DNA of 64,000 nt from Poecilobothrus nobilitatus (lineage: Eukaryota; Arthropoda; Insecta; Diptera; Dolichopodidae): assembly GCA_947095535.1 (NCBI GenBank), contig OX352774.1, positions 1,364,001 through 1,428,000 on the forward strand, written 5' to 3'. The notes beneath the pieces were generated by a model. It was not told the DNA's origin. It made no database searches and saw nothing but the letters and a program-made list of their open reading frames with translations. The position numbers were made by a program, and so were the translations under genes. Every line of letters begins with the position of its first letter. Position 1 is the first letter of the stretch. This document shows positions 23,255 to 32,783 of the stretch, one piece after another.

Positions 23255-24065
23255 TTAAAAGATTAGAACAGTGATTATAAATTGAATCCGTTATAATTAG
23301 TTCAAATAATTTTGGAATAGAAGATAATTTGGCTATGGGACGATAGTTAGTAATTTCATTTTTAGCATTCTTTTTGTGAATTGGTCTGATATAAGACATT
23401 TTCCAAAAAGGAGGAAAAAGTCCGGAATTTAATGAGTTTTTGAAGAGTAATGTTAAAGGCGTAGTGAGAATATTAGAACACTTGCTCAGAATTATTTCCG
23501 GTATACCATCAGGGCCGGGAAAAGTATTATCACCGAGTTTATTTAGATATTTGGAAACTATTTCTTCATTTATATTTATGTCATTAAGAAACGTTTTTTG
23601 ACAACTGTCCATAAAGGAGAAATAATTTTCATTTGGCGAAAAGGAAGAATCACTATATGAAGTGCTGAAAAACTCACGAAAATACTTTGAAATAACTAAA
23701 CGATCATTACTTGAAAGAGAATTGAAATTCATAAATGTAGGGTAATCATCACAATTACGTTTAGAATTTATGAATTTCCAAAATTTTTTCGGATCAGATT
23801 TTAGTTTACTTGCCATTTGATTAATATAATTATTGTAAAGAATATCGGATGACGTTTTAAAATTATCAAAAAATATGACAAAATTGTTATAGTCATTAAT
23901 ATCTTTTGATTTGAGATATTTACGCCAGGCTTTGTTTTTCTTATTTCTGAGAGATCTAAGCTCCTTTGTGAACCATAGTGGGCCAGATTGGGAAGATCTG
24001 TTTTTTGAAATAGGAACGAATTGAGTAAAACCTTCGAACATAATTTCATAAAACCTAATTGTCAT
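23226..24065 (-). CDS. retrotransposon B, endonuclease-RT linker and RT fingers
   Basis: The open frame extends upstream of its first ATG to the shift near 24238. It contains the linker WFTKELRSLRNKKNKAWRKY and KFWKFINSKR, then RT blocks GDNTFPGPDGIPEIILSKC, FPPFWKMSYIRPIHKK and NYRPIAKLSSIPKLFE. It ends at a stop just after LLIDNQH, where family members continue into the palm. That continuation is found one frame over at 23254, so a single-base change near 23240 breaks the protein. The linker and finger blocks are otherwise complete. Confidence 0.8.
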   Translation of the reverse strand: MTIRFYEIMFEGFTQFVPISKNRSSQSGPLWFTKELRSLRNKKNKAWRKYLKSKDINDYNNFVIFFDNFKTSSDILYNNYINQMASKLKSDPKKFWKFINSKRNCDDYPTFMNFNSLSSNDRLVISKYFREFFSTSYSDSSFSPNENYFSFMDSCQKTFLNDININEEIVSKYLNKLGDNTFPGPDGIPEIILSKCSNILTTPLTLLFKNSLNSGLFPPFWKMSYIRPIHKKNAKNEITNYRPIAKLSSIPKLFELIITDSIYNHCSNLLIDNQHKTKI

Positions 24066-24214
24066 TTGATTTAGGTCTATATTATTAAATAAAAACGTGA
24101 AGTCATAGGTATTTAAGAAATTTATTAGTCCGGGAAAGTTGGTTTTATTGAAATTAAAACTATAAGAATATGCTGCTTCAAGATTTACGGAATTAGTTAA
24201 ACAATAGGTAAAAC

Positions 24215-25003
24215 TTATTGAAGGGTGATAAGGGTCAACGCAACAAGCGATAACACCGAGTCACAGAAAGTGATATTATACCAATCAGAGGTAAATATTA
24301 AATCCAATTGCTTATCTTTAAAATTACGATGGTGGGAAACCTGTTGTAAATTGTTGGTATTTAATCCATCAATAAATTGCGAATCAGTTTCACTCACCGA
24401 AAAATCCGGAATCAAAAAAGATTCTTCGTCATGATTAATCCATGTAATATGAGGGAGATTAAAATCTCCACATAAAATTAACTCATCATTAGGACCTGAA
24501 TTACAGCAAATCGAATCTATCACATTTAAAAGAGTAATATAAATATTTAAATTCGAAGAAGGTGGAATGTATATGTTAACAATATTTACATTTTTGTTTG
24601 AGAATTTTATATTCACACCTATTATTTCAAGACCGTCTTCGTTCGAAATAGGAATTTCATTTGCATTAAAAGAGTTTTTGACGGCAATCAATACACCTCC
24701 CTCTTTAGGAATGTAACTATTAGATACATTAGGTTCAGCATATCTATCTTTTCTAAAAACAGTATATGAGCTATCGAAAAGCTCAAGATTGTTAATAGAA
24801 GAATTTAGCCAAGTTTCAGTTAATGCAAATACGTCAAAATTTAAACTTATTGAATTAAGTAAGACTTGACTTGTTTTTGTTCTAAGACCTCTGACATTTT
24901 GATAATATATTGATAAACTTATCAAAATTGAAGAATCTATCAAAGATGTAGAGATCTTATTTAAATTATTTATTGGCACGAAAAAATTTATCATAATTAT
25001 CAT
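24215..25003 (-). CDS. retrotransposon B, apurinic-like endonuclease domain
   Basis: 262 codons. Family motifs appear in order: QNVRGL at residues 35-40, LTETWL at 61-66 (catalytic Glu), EGGVLIAVKN at 101-110, a GDFN block at 179-182 (catalytic Asp and Asn) and LDLIFTS at 233-239. The final catalytic His block is in the next frame: after a one-base shift near 24238 the sequence reads VDPYHPSISF. The domain nicks target DNA to prime reverse transcription. The start MIIMINFF overlaps the ORF1-like frame, but the true protein may begin further in. The frameshift separates it from the RT and would abolish activity unless it is a reading error. Confidence 0.8.
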   Translation of the reverse strand: MIIMINFFVPINNLNKISTSLIDSSILISLSIYYQNVRGLRTKTSQVLLNSISLNFDVFALTETWLNSSINNLELFDSSYTVFRKDRYAEPNVSNSYIPKEGGVLIAVKNSFNANEIPISNEDGLEIIGVNIKFSNKNVNIVNIYIPPSSNLNIYITLLNVIDSICCNSGPNDELILCGDFNLPHITWINHDEESFLIPDFSVSETDSQFIDGLNTNNLQQVSHHRNFKDKQLDLIFTSDWYNITFCDSVLSLVALTLITLQ

Positions 25004-25703
25004 TCGAAACTTGTAGGTGATTGTAATAATTACTATTACAATGACTGCGATATGCCTTTAAGTCGTCTGAGACATCTTTGGAAGATATACCTTTAGTTTC
25101 GTGAAATTTTATATATAATTTATATAATTCTTTGTATTCGGTTGGTAAGCCTTCATTATCAATTAAAACTTTTATACTTGTTCTGTTCTTACCTTCCAAA
25201 ACAGTATTATATTTATCATCAAACAAGTATGACAAATATAATCTGACCATGTTATAGATTTTATCTTCTCTTAGCCTAGAAAGAGCGACTGTATAGTCGT
25301 TGTTGGCAAGAGATTGTTGTGTCATTCTTGTTATCTGTGGTAAAAGCGGGTTAATAATTGAAGGTTGAAGAGTTTCACCTTGAACAAATTTTATGAATTT
25401 AGAAGTAGAAGGAACATTTGGTGAAGTTGAGGAAGAAGGAGGAGGTTCAGTTATCGAAACACAATTAGAATTGGTAATTTCAGGATCTTTAGTTAGTGAT
25501 GCAGTATTAAAAGCGTTTATATTGTTATTACTGTTCTGAATAGTATTGTGGTTATGAGATTTGTTGTTCTGATTTATGTTTGAAGTAGTGTAAGTGTCTG
25601 AGTTAGTGAATAGAGAATAGAGAATATTAGAATAGAGAAATTGTGTTGTGTTGTCTAATACACAACACAACAGAAAACTGTTGTGACTTGGAATAGCACC
25701 CAT
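24966..25703 (-). CDS. ORF1-like protein of retrotransposon B, fused to host-element sequence
   Basis: A 245-codon frame. Its first ATG lies on the last base of the J terminal repeat and its target duplication, and the first ~20 residues are translated from J, so this start is not the ancestral one. Residues ~30-105 are rich in Asn, Ser, Thr and Pro. From about 105 to 245 the sequence looks like a folded, charged domain (REDKIYNMVRLYLSYLFDD, EGLPTEYKELYKLYIKFHET). I see no CCHC knuckles, PHD finger or esterase motif, so I cannot name the family. It overlaps the start of the endonuclease frame by about 38 bases. Position suggests an RNA-binding ORF1 protein truncated at its N-terminus by the 5' truncation of the element. 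Confidence 0.5.
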   Translation of the reverse strand: MGAIPSHNSFLLCCVLDNTTQFLYSNILYSLFTNSDTYTTSNINQNNKSHNHNTIQNSNNNINAFNTASLTKDPEITNSNCVSITEPPPSSSTSPNVPSTSKFIKFVQGETLQPSIINPLLPQITRMTQQSLANNDYTVALSRLREDKIYNMVRLYLSYLFDDKYNTVLEGKNRTSIKVLIDNEGLPTEYKELYKLYIKFHETKGISSKDVSDDLKAYRSHCNSNYYNHLQVSNDNYDKFFRANK

Positions 25704-25704
25704 A

Positions 25705-26108
25705 AAATTCTTTATGACAACACAACATCTTGAACAGTTTTTTAGAACCTAACGCGAATGTCGAAACTGTAAAGAATTACTCAATTAATTAAATCAACGT
25801 ACTGGAACGAGATAATGGAATTTTACACCAGTTATTTAAGAAAATAGTTGTCGAAAAAAATGTCTAACCAAATCTTCATCGAGTGAACTTCTTTAGTGCA
25901 GAACAACATTTTTGACAGTTCCAGGCTCTCAAATATAAACTGATTAAAAGAACGCAACATTACATCCCCACTAGCAAACAAGCGAATAAAAAGTTTCCTT
26001 TTATAAAAAATAGATATGCATGTAGGCATGTTTTGTACTTATTTTAAATTAATAAATTTAAAATTTAATTTAAATTATGAATTACTCAACATGTTATATA
26101 AATATTAC
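25705..26108. other. intron sequence of the Fat-like cadherin gene
   Basis: Non-coding, between the Harbinger-like element and the cadherin exon at 26109-26292. No repeat recognised. The minus-strand frame at 25832-26029 has no motif and no link to the cadherin reading frame. Confidence 0.5.
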
Positions 26109-26292
26109 CAGTATTAAAATCTACAGCAAATTCTTCCATTTCGTTTCCCTTAACTATAGTATAAATTAGTTTTCTTCCTAAAGGACTATCTGCTTGTATA
26201 GCAACAGATAATGGTGAGTAGATTTCGATATTTTCATAAACTGTATCAGAATAAAATTGCTTATTAAAAACGGGCATAGATTTATCAATAAC
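26109..26292 (-). CDS. kug: Fat-like cadherin, exon (cadherin repeat, most 3' exon in window)
   Basis: This exon begins after a TTTCAG acceptor and ends before GTAATA, encoding 61 codons plus one base. It carries the start of a cadherin repeat: DKSMPVFNKQFYSDTVYENI, the spacing QADSPLGRKLIYTI, and FAVDFNTG at the splice border, where the Gly codon is split (phase 1). The MPVF.K.FYS..V.ENI and SPLG..L.Y.I wording corresponds closely to the FAT1-3 group rather than Fat/FAT4. In flies this gene is kugelei (fat-like), a large membrane cadherin acting in planar organisation of epithelia and follicle rotation. The next exon is not visible down to position 1. Confidence 0.8.
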
Positions 26293-26779
26293 CTGAAAGT
26301 ATAAAATATTTATTACTGTTTATTACTTTGTAAATCATTATTTATGTAGTTAGTTTTTAATATTTGTTTTTTATTTTTTTTTTTTATATATTTTATGCTT
26401 TTAATTCTTATTAGTTTAACTTGTTTTCTAAAAAAAAAAATTAAAAATTGTTTAATAGTTACAGTTTTAACTTTGAACATAAATTGTCATTGTCCTTGGT
26501 GTTAATAATTAAGTTTTACTTCTTATCAAGTATCGAATTTAATAAATAAAGAAAAACAATAAATTTAATTAATAAATAAATAAATAATAATAGACTTTAA
26601 TAAAAAAATTTTCAAAACATTTCTTGCAATTATTTTGCTTTGGCAACAAAACAAAACATATAATCGTAAACACGTGAACATACAAGAAACTAAGCCGACA
26701 AAATTTTACATGAGGTCCCTGTAAAAAATGAGTACTTTAAGAGCCTCAATCAATCGAAAGGGCTGTTCTTTTGCTTCCA

Positions 26780-27714
26780 ATTGGCCAACTAAGTGATCAC
26801 GGATTCAAATCTATTGAAGGAACTACAACTAAGTAATCCAAACAGTGATGTAACTGAAATATATCGTTTTCCATTGAGGAAACCCTACAATCAATGTTTC
26901 ATAAACAAGTATAGCGGGTTAATTAGCGCCACGTTTGAGTCACATGAGCTCCCAAAAGACATCAAAGTAGGGCAGGCTTTTGGCAGGAAGTGCCAAAGAT
27001 TAAATCACTGTGTTAAATTTCACCACTTTGTCAAATTTCAGGTACAAAACATCGAAGCCCATGTAGCCGTTTGTAACCTTTTTAACTGTATTAATTGCGA
27101 AACGGAGATGCTAAACACGCCCCAAATGATATTAATTGTCCCACTTTCCTAAGAAAAAGGAGGTGCTTGAAATTAAAGCCGACAACCGCTGTACTAAAGG
27201 ACAAGCCTTTAGAATATTCAGAGAAGGAGCAAACAATTATAATCACTCAAACCAAATAAATAATACACTAAACACAAGAAAACCCGAAGCAGTACCAATC
27301 ACTAAAATTACAAATCCCACTCTATCAGCATCTTCTACAAGCACACAAAGACCTCCTCCTATAGCTCAAATAGTTAAAGAAAATTAAGAACAACTTACAC
27401 AAAATCTAATTGACACAACATACTTAGCCTCCATATTCAAAGAAGTATTTAAAGCTTACAAAAACATGACCCCTTCAAATCAAAAACCAAACTCAGAAAT
27501 AAATCAAGGCAACCATAGCAAGACTAACTCAGATATAACAAAATTCGCAACAAAGCCAGAAATATCAATTCAACACAACACCACGAAGAATCCAATTCTA
27601 AATAACGCTTTAAAACTACATATGAAAAGTAAAACACAAAATCGCGTAAACACTGCCATATCCGATGATGAGCATAGTACCGGCAGCTCAGAACAGGAAG
27701 CAATAAAACTATAA
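26780..27714 (+). pseudogene. I-like element ORF1 (gag-like, zinc knuckle)
   Basis: The first frame (26793-27152) encodes a KELQLSNPNSDVTEIYRFPL block with GLISATFESHELP, typical of the N-terminal part of I-type ORF1 proteins. It then shows a C-x2-C zinc knuckle, CINC with a later His and Cys when read across a one-base shift near 27110. The next frame continues KKKEVLEIKADNRCTKGQAF (27148 on), followed by a Pro, Thr and Asn-rich tail to 27714. ORF1 protein binds element RNA. Broken by shifts and a stop at 27385. Confidence 0.65.
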
Positions 27715-27749
27715 ATATAAACAACTCTATAATACAATCAATCAATAAA

Positions 27750-28080
27750 AATATGAATAACAACCAATACAATATGAGTAGCACAACCATAAAAAGTAAC
27801 CTGATACTGCAATGGAACATCCAAGATTTTAATGCAAATAAGGACCTCCTCATCAATAAATACAACGCCATGATCATCGCAGTATAGGTAACAAACATGA
27901 AACAAAATCAAACAATACCAAATTTTAAGAACTGCACCAGTGAAATGCTTATTCACCCACAAGGAACAGGAAGAGTAGTACTATTAATCAAAAATAATAT
28001 AAATTACAGCAAACTAAACATAAATACAAACATCCAAGTAATAGCAATAAATATAAGACTCCAGATAACATTATTCTAGT
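27750..28080 (+). pseudogene. I-like element endonuclease N-terminus
   Basis: Across a stop, the reading is LILQWNIQDFNANKDLLINK, then a NMKQNQTIPNF block, HPQGTGRVVLLIKNNI and INTNIQVIAINIRL. Q-W-N-I-x-G/D-x-x-N followed by G-x-V-x-L-x-I-K matches the start of the endonuclease of I and R1-type elements. The catalytic GDFN and SDH blocks are absent because the sequence jumps to RT C-terminal material about 100 bases later. Confidence 0.6.
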
Positions 28081-28179
28081 CGTAGAGGGAAACCTAAACA
28101 ATAGAACAGAAATACTAAACTCAGCAATACAAAAAACAATAGAATGGACAAATGCAAATGGCGGCTAACAAGTTTTACT

Positions 28180-29700
28180 GGGGCGAATTTCTGCAAAAAT
28201 GTCGAGAAAAATTTGCCTTACTACATATAGATTTGTCTCACAAACTGCACTAAATAAAATACAAACAGCAATTAACCAAACAGCCTGTATTGCAATTGGA
28301 GCGTTCGCACCCAGAAAAACTGATGTCTTGTTAAAGAAAATAAACTGGCTAACAATCGAAGAAAGGTGAAACATACTGGAAATGACACAAACCACTAGCG
28401 CCTACCAAAATCCAAAACACCCATTGCACAAAATAGCTAGCAAAATCTCGCACAAAATTTTAGAACTAACAGCAAAAAAATCGGCAATCGAAAAAGCAAT
28501 AGAATTAGCAACAGCAACGGAAATAGAACTTAACCAATTTATACAAAACACAAAAAACGAGTGATATTGGGGAAACTGTGAAGCAAACATAATTGATAAC
28601 TCAAAAGAATACCCTAAGGAATCTACTACAAGCACAACATACAGGAAAATATAAATTACACACCTATATATACAGACGGCTCTAAAGACAACACTGGTAC
28701 AGCATTCGCAATCTTCAAAGAAAAAGCAACACTTGAAATTGATACCACTAACCCAAATAGTCCACCATACACCGCAGAAACAATAGTCCTAAGAAAAGCA
28801 ATCGATATAGCAATAACCACAAATACACCGCACATCATATTTACAGGGAGTTTAAGTATCGTCAAAGCTATCAAAAAGACGGACAATAAAGAAAAGATCC
28901 CCTGCTTTCGGTAATGTAAAATGACGATCAGCCAAATGATTTTTGATTCGATTTTGATTCAAATAAAGCAACTGTCCAATAAACTTTTGCAATATTTTGA
29001 CGCGACGTCAAGCGACATTACCGAACAAAAACAATTTTTTTTTGTTTAGTTTGCTTTAGTGTAATTTTTATATTTTTGGTCGTACTGAAATTATAAATAA
29101 GGAAAAATTAAAAATGTAGATAGAATATTAATATATATGTTTTAGAAGCTATAGAATATTATTTTTTGAAAATTATATATATATATATAATAAGGATAAG
29201 GAAGATCATCTAAATTTTTAAACATAAAAATTACTTATTTTTATTTCAATTACTTTTTTATGTTTCAAATTTTAAAACATAATTAAAATTTCACAAGAAA
29301 AAATACTATTTATTATAAATTACAATCCTTTTGAACAAAAATATATTTATTTTTTCCTTTTGTAATTTGTACTGTTCACACCAAAAAATCAACAACTAAT
29401 CATAAATTTTTATCCTGCTTTGTATGCACAAATTTATTTTATTTTTTATTTTATTTTATTAACATTTGACTGACATTTCGATTTTTTTTGCATAACCGAA
29501 AGAATGACGCTTGTCAACTGTTCGATTACAGTTGAATTTTTGATACTTGCCGCGCAAACGACATTAGAAACATAAGGAACAATATAATAACACATAACAT
29601 TAGCTTGGGTTCCAGGACATGTCGGTATTACCGGAAATAAATTAGTCGACAAAGAGGCAAAAGTAACACTCACAAGACCAACAATATAAACACCAGATCC
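28180..29700 (+). pseudogene. I-like element RT C-terminus and RNase H, split by an insertion
   Basis: The RT C-terminal part reads LNKIQTAINQTACIAIGAF and LLKKINWLTIEER (28250-28370). The RNase H begins with YTPIYTDGSKDNTGTAFAIF (about 28660-28715; catalytic Asp in TDGS), then PPYTAETIVLRKAIDIA (Glu block) and IIFTGSLSIVKAI, where the second catalytic Asp, normally TDSLS, is Gly. After a ~690-bp interruption it resumes as LAWVPGHVGITGNKLVDKEA (29610-29665), the final His/Asp block. Frames shift several times. Confidence 0.75.
28905..29502. mobile_element. ~600-bp MITE inserted in the RNase H region
   Basis: CTTTCGGTAATG (28905-28916) and CATAACCGAAAG (29491-29502) form a 12-bp terminal inverted repeat with one mismatch. 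They bracket non-coding A+T-rich DNA that interrupts the RNase H reading. A second inverted copy of the terminal motif, CATTACCGAA, lies inside at about 29013. No target duplication is evident, and 90 bases of unexplained sequence follow before RNase H resumes. Confidence 0.5.
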
Positions 29701-29727
29701 CAGTTTTTATTTTTTTATTTTTTTTTT

Positions 29728-30060
29728 ATGGCTGAAATGGTCATATACAATCAAAATAGCAAACAAGAACAATGGAACGCATCCACATCCTTTCTAAAAG
29801 CACATTCTCATATACACCACAAGCAAACAATAGTAGAAAATTTAACCAGAAACTTAGGAATAAAAATAACCAGATTCAGATTAGGCTGCACATTAGCTTC
29901 CCACAAATTTTACTTTGATCGTGTAACTCTACCACAATGCACATTTTGTAACGAGCAGCTGACAATAAAACATATAGTACTGGCATGTCCATACTGCAAA
30001 TCAAAGCTAAATAACAAACAATATAATGGATGCAAATAGAAAAGACAAGATAGAAGTAAT
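29728..30060 (+). pseudogene. I-like element C-terminal region after RNase H
   Basis: A 103-codon frame with SHIHHKQTIVENLTRNLGIK, then ITRFRLGCTLASHKFYF and a C-x2-C...H...C block (PQCTFCNEQLTIKHIVLACP). This is the usual zinc-binding tail that ends I and R1-like polyproteins. It ends soon after, and the 3' UTR runs to about 30300. Confidence 0.65.
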
Positions 30061-30486
30061 AAAACAAATCTTAGTTGCGCATGGAGTATGCGATGAGATA
30101 TAAAAACACAACAACAGATATAAAAACACAACAGGCAAAACTATAAAAATATTTAGAATATACAAAACTTTCACACAATTAACAATTTATATAGCTTAAG
30201 TTAAGCTATTTTGAGATAGACCATATCCCCACGAAAAAGGTCTTAACATTTGGAGGTAATATTCATATTACTTTCAAATAAAATAAAATTAATAAATAAA
30301 CAACTTTGAAATATTTTGATTTTTTAGTTTATATAAAAACCACTAAAACAGTCAATAAACACATGCTAAATGTACATTAATTTTGTTCATAATACTTTCC
30401 TTAAAAAAAACTAAATTAATTATAAATAAACTAAAGTCGGGAAATGTTAGTAATAATAATTTATTAATTTTTATTGAAATTTTTAC

Positions 30487-31333
30487 CTTAACGTGAACTG
30501 AAACATCGGTGGAACATGGAGTTATTGCCCCATCATAAGCAGCGATTAAAAGCTCGTAGTCACGATTATGACCTTCAAGTGATTGCTTTAGTGTTACTTC
30601 ACCAAATTTTCTATCTACTTTGAACAATTCACCATGTCCACGTTTCATTTCGTATCGTACTTCACCATTTTCATAACTATCTAAATCAACAGCGTGTACC
30701 TTTGTAATCACAGAACCTTTTGGATCATCAACCGAAACAACAGCATAATATGGTAAATTAACAAACATAGGGCAATTATCATTTATATCTAATATTGTAA
30801 CATTTACTATTACGTGGGCAATTTTTGGTTTTTGATTGTAATAATCATCAACATCTAATGAATGTTTTTCTTTAATTGACGAAGGTTTGATATTGTATTT
30901 GTTATTATTTTCATGAAAATTCTGAAGTTGATTATTTTGGAAATATTTCTCGTAAGAGTTTTGTAGAAGATGACTGTACACATTAGACCGTGCTTCAACT
31001 ATTAGCTCGTAATTTTCACAAACTTCTCGATCAAAAATTTTTCCAGTTGTTTCAATAGCCCCAGATGTTAATCCAATTCGGAACATATCAGTTGGATTCA
31101 AAATACGAAATTCAATGTGTTCATTTAAAGCAGCCCCAAGAACATTAACTACAGTAACGGCTGTAATTTTTGTTGAATTTTCACTAATGGAACCTTCGTA
31201 CACTGGACGTTGAAATTTTAAACCGGAATTTTCAGAATTTTCCACTTTAATATTAACATTTACAACTTTAGAGTATTTTCCGTCTGATGCTCGTACATGG
31301 AGCTTATAAAACGTTTCCATACGTTCAACATCT
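30487..31333 (-). CDS. kug: Fat-like cadherin, large exon (cadherin repeats)
   Basis: This 847-bp exon starts after TTTACAG, completing an Arg codon begun in the previous exon, and ends before GTAAAA in phase 0. It encodes 282 codons. It finishes one cadherin repeat (FYKLHVRASDGKYSKVVNV), runs through a second (FQRPVYEGSISENS ... GAIETTGKIFDRE), and continues into a third that opens with the calcium-binding linker LDINDNCPMFVNLPYYAVV and holds KVHAVDLDSYENGEVRYEM. Between the second and third lies an Asn, Gln and Tyr-rich stretch of about 45 residues that replaces the usual short linker. The VNLPYYAVVSVD wording is a hallmark of the FAT1-3 group. Extracellular domain. Confidence 0.85.
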
Positions 31334-31541
31334 CTGTAAATAATAATAATAAAAGTAAAACTAAACACATATGTATTAAGAATTCTATTTTTTATATGTT
31401 TAGATATTATGTACACATAAATTAAGAAAATTTTAATTTGGCTATCAATAGTTCAGATTTCAGATAAGACATTTCAAAAATTTTGTAATATACTTATGTA
31501 TTTTTAGTTATTTAAAATCAATTTTTTAATGATTTGCTTAC

Positions 31542-31813
31542 CTTGTTGTAATAATTCCACTTTTTGAATTGATTGAAAATGCGCCGGCTGTGTTACCTTC
31601 TATTATGTCATATCGTAATGTTGAATTTTCTGAACTATCTGGATCAGTTGCGTTAACCTGAACTAATACAACATTTTGATATGTGGGGAGCAACAAGGTT
31701 ACATTATATTCAGTCTTATCAAATACTGGCGCACAATCGTTGACATCTGTTACAATAATAACAACTCGAGCTGTTAAATCTGACGATAAATGAGGTTTAC
31801 CTAAATCAGTTAC
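31542..31813 (-). CDS. kug: Fat-like cadherin, exon (cadherin repeat junction)
   Basis: The exon starts after TTTTAG in phase 0 and ends AAG before GTAAGC in phase 2; 272 bp. It begins VTDLGKPHLSSDLTARVVII, has the linker TDVNDCAPVF (a D-x-N-D-x-x-P-x-F calcium motif), then EYNVTLLLPTYQNVVLVQV, NATDPDSSENSTLRYDI and ends in SGIITT. The YNVTLLLPTY block is typical of FAT1-3 proteins. It is too short for an open-frame search at 100 residues but the splice sites and phase fit both neighbours exactly. The intron to the next exon is 208 bp. Confidence 0.85.
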
Positions 31814-32608
31814 CTAAAACATTTTAACTTCTTTATTTCATTATTTCTTAACTTTTATTTTTTTCTTATTATTATTCTTATTATTCTTTTTATTATTTGG
31901 TACTAATTACTATTTACATTTAACAATCACTTGTCAGCATAGTTTAATAATGCTATTCGACTATTATTACTTATAACTTTAATTTATATACATTAAAGTT
32001 ATATAATTCAATATAGATTTCTAATATCCTAAAAAATTTAATTTTAGCAAAATGGTGACACAAACGATACAAATTAATTTAGTTTTTTGCCAATTAAATT
32101 TTAAATAAAACATAACTTTTCATATAGTTATAGTTATAGTAGTCATAGTTTCATAAAATTATCCATAATTTATTGGATAATTTTTAATTTGATATTTAAT
32201 AAAAGCTATATAACTAGCCAATTAATAGTAATTGTGGAAGTTCTATTTCCATAAAAATTGACCTTTCGTCATTCTTTGTCGTGAAAAATAATATACGTCG
32301 AACAGTTTTAATCCTCATAAAATATTCTGGCATGTGAAATGGAAATTAAATGAATTTCAAATATAATAGCTTAGAAAATAGATAATACGTGTCTTGTCTT
32401 TAAGTGAATTTTTATTTTGAAAATTTGTCTGGAAATTCAATAGCTTAATTTATTTTAATTTTCAATGTAATGCTAATACATATAATTTTTTTTTTGAAGT
32501 TTTGTAATTTTCAAAAAATTTGAGTAGTGTTCAATTTTTAGTTTTAAAATTGATCTTATAACAGCTTAAAATTTTTTTTTCGTTTATATCTTTGTAATTT
32601 TTTATTAC

Positions 32609-32783
32609 CTTAACATGAAAATCATAAACTGGAATTTTTTCATGATCTAAAAACATTACTGTTTTAATAGCACCTGTTGTTGAATCAATGTGGAAATACC
32701 GCTTCGGTAAACTCTCAACAATATCATAATGTAAAAGAGCATTTAATCCGGAATCAGCATCAAATGCTTTAATTACAAGTGGA
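32609..32783 (-). CDS. kug: Fat-like cadherin, exon (most 5' exon in window)
   Basis: A 175-bp exon between an ATTGCAG acceptor and a GTAATA donor. After one base that completes a codon, 58 codons read [20 protein letters not shown], then [19 protein letters not shown] and [14 protein letters not shown]. This is the second half of a cadherin repeat (A-x-D-x-D-S-G-x-N, then F-x-I-D-x-x-T-G-x-I, then L-D-x-E). It ends in phase 0 and continues into the exon at 31813. The intron between them is 795 bp. No upstream exon is visible to the right edge, so the preceding intron is more than 31 kb. Confidence 0.85.

Larger units (their letters stand above)
21839..25640 (-). mobile_element. jockey/CR1-like non-LTR retrotransposon, family 2, copy B (near intact)
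   Basis: On the minus strand it runs from an ORF1-like gene through endonuclease and RT to a 3' end with TAAATAAATAAAT repeats (21839-21855), the tail type of jockey-like elements. TTGTGTTGT is present on both sides (21830-21838 and 25641-25649) and fits a 9-bp target duplication, though this motif is common in the host element J, so the exact 5' border is uncertain by some tens of bases. It is the best preserved retrotransposon in the window. Confidence 0.75.
20889..25701. mobile_element. PIF/Harbinger-like DNA element J, split by a retrotransposon
   Basis: The left end reads GGGTGCTATTCCAA (20889) and the right end is its exact inverse, TTGGAATAGCACCC (ending 25701). Both are flanked by the trinucleotide ATA (20886-20888 and 25702-25704), a 3-bp target duplication as made by PIF/Harbinger elements. 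ACAACACAA-type sequences fill the subterminal parts. The left ~950 bp carry a Myb/SANT-like gene relic. Only about 60 bp of right arm remain, and everything between (21839-25640) is an inserted retrotransposon. No Harbinger transposase is left, so the element was already a deletion derivative. Confidence 0.7.
26690..30300 (+). mobile_element. I-like non-LTR retrotransposon in a cadherin intron, internally deleted
   Basis: In plus orientation, opposite to the host gene: ORF1 with a zinc knuckle (26.8-27.7 kb), an endonuclease N-terminus (27.75-28.08 kb), then directly an RT C-terminal part and an RNase H domain (28.18-29.70 kb), and a 3' end with AATAAATAAA sequence (30270-30300). Most of the endonuclease and the whole RT palm are missing between about 28080 and 28180. 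An RNase H domain with the I-type 3' tail supports the I clade. Its 5' and 3' borders are approximate. Confidence 0.7.

Noticed and set aside
27524..28886. Several hydrophobic minus-strand frames of 74-124 codons
   Set aside because: They are antisense shadows of the I-like element, whose plus-strand reading gives recognisable endonuclease and RNase H motifs.
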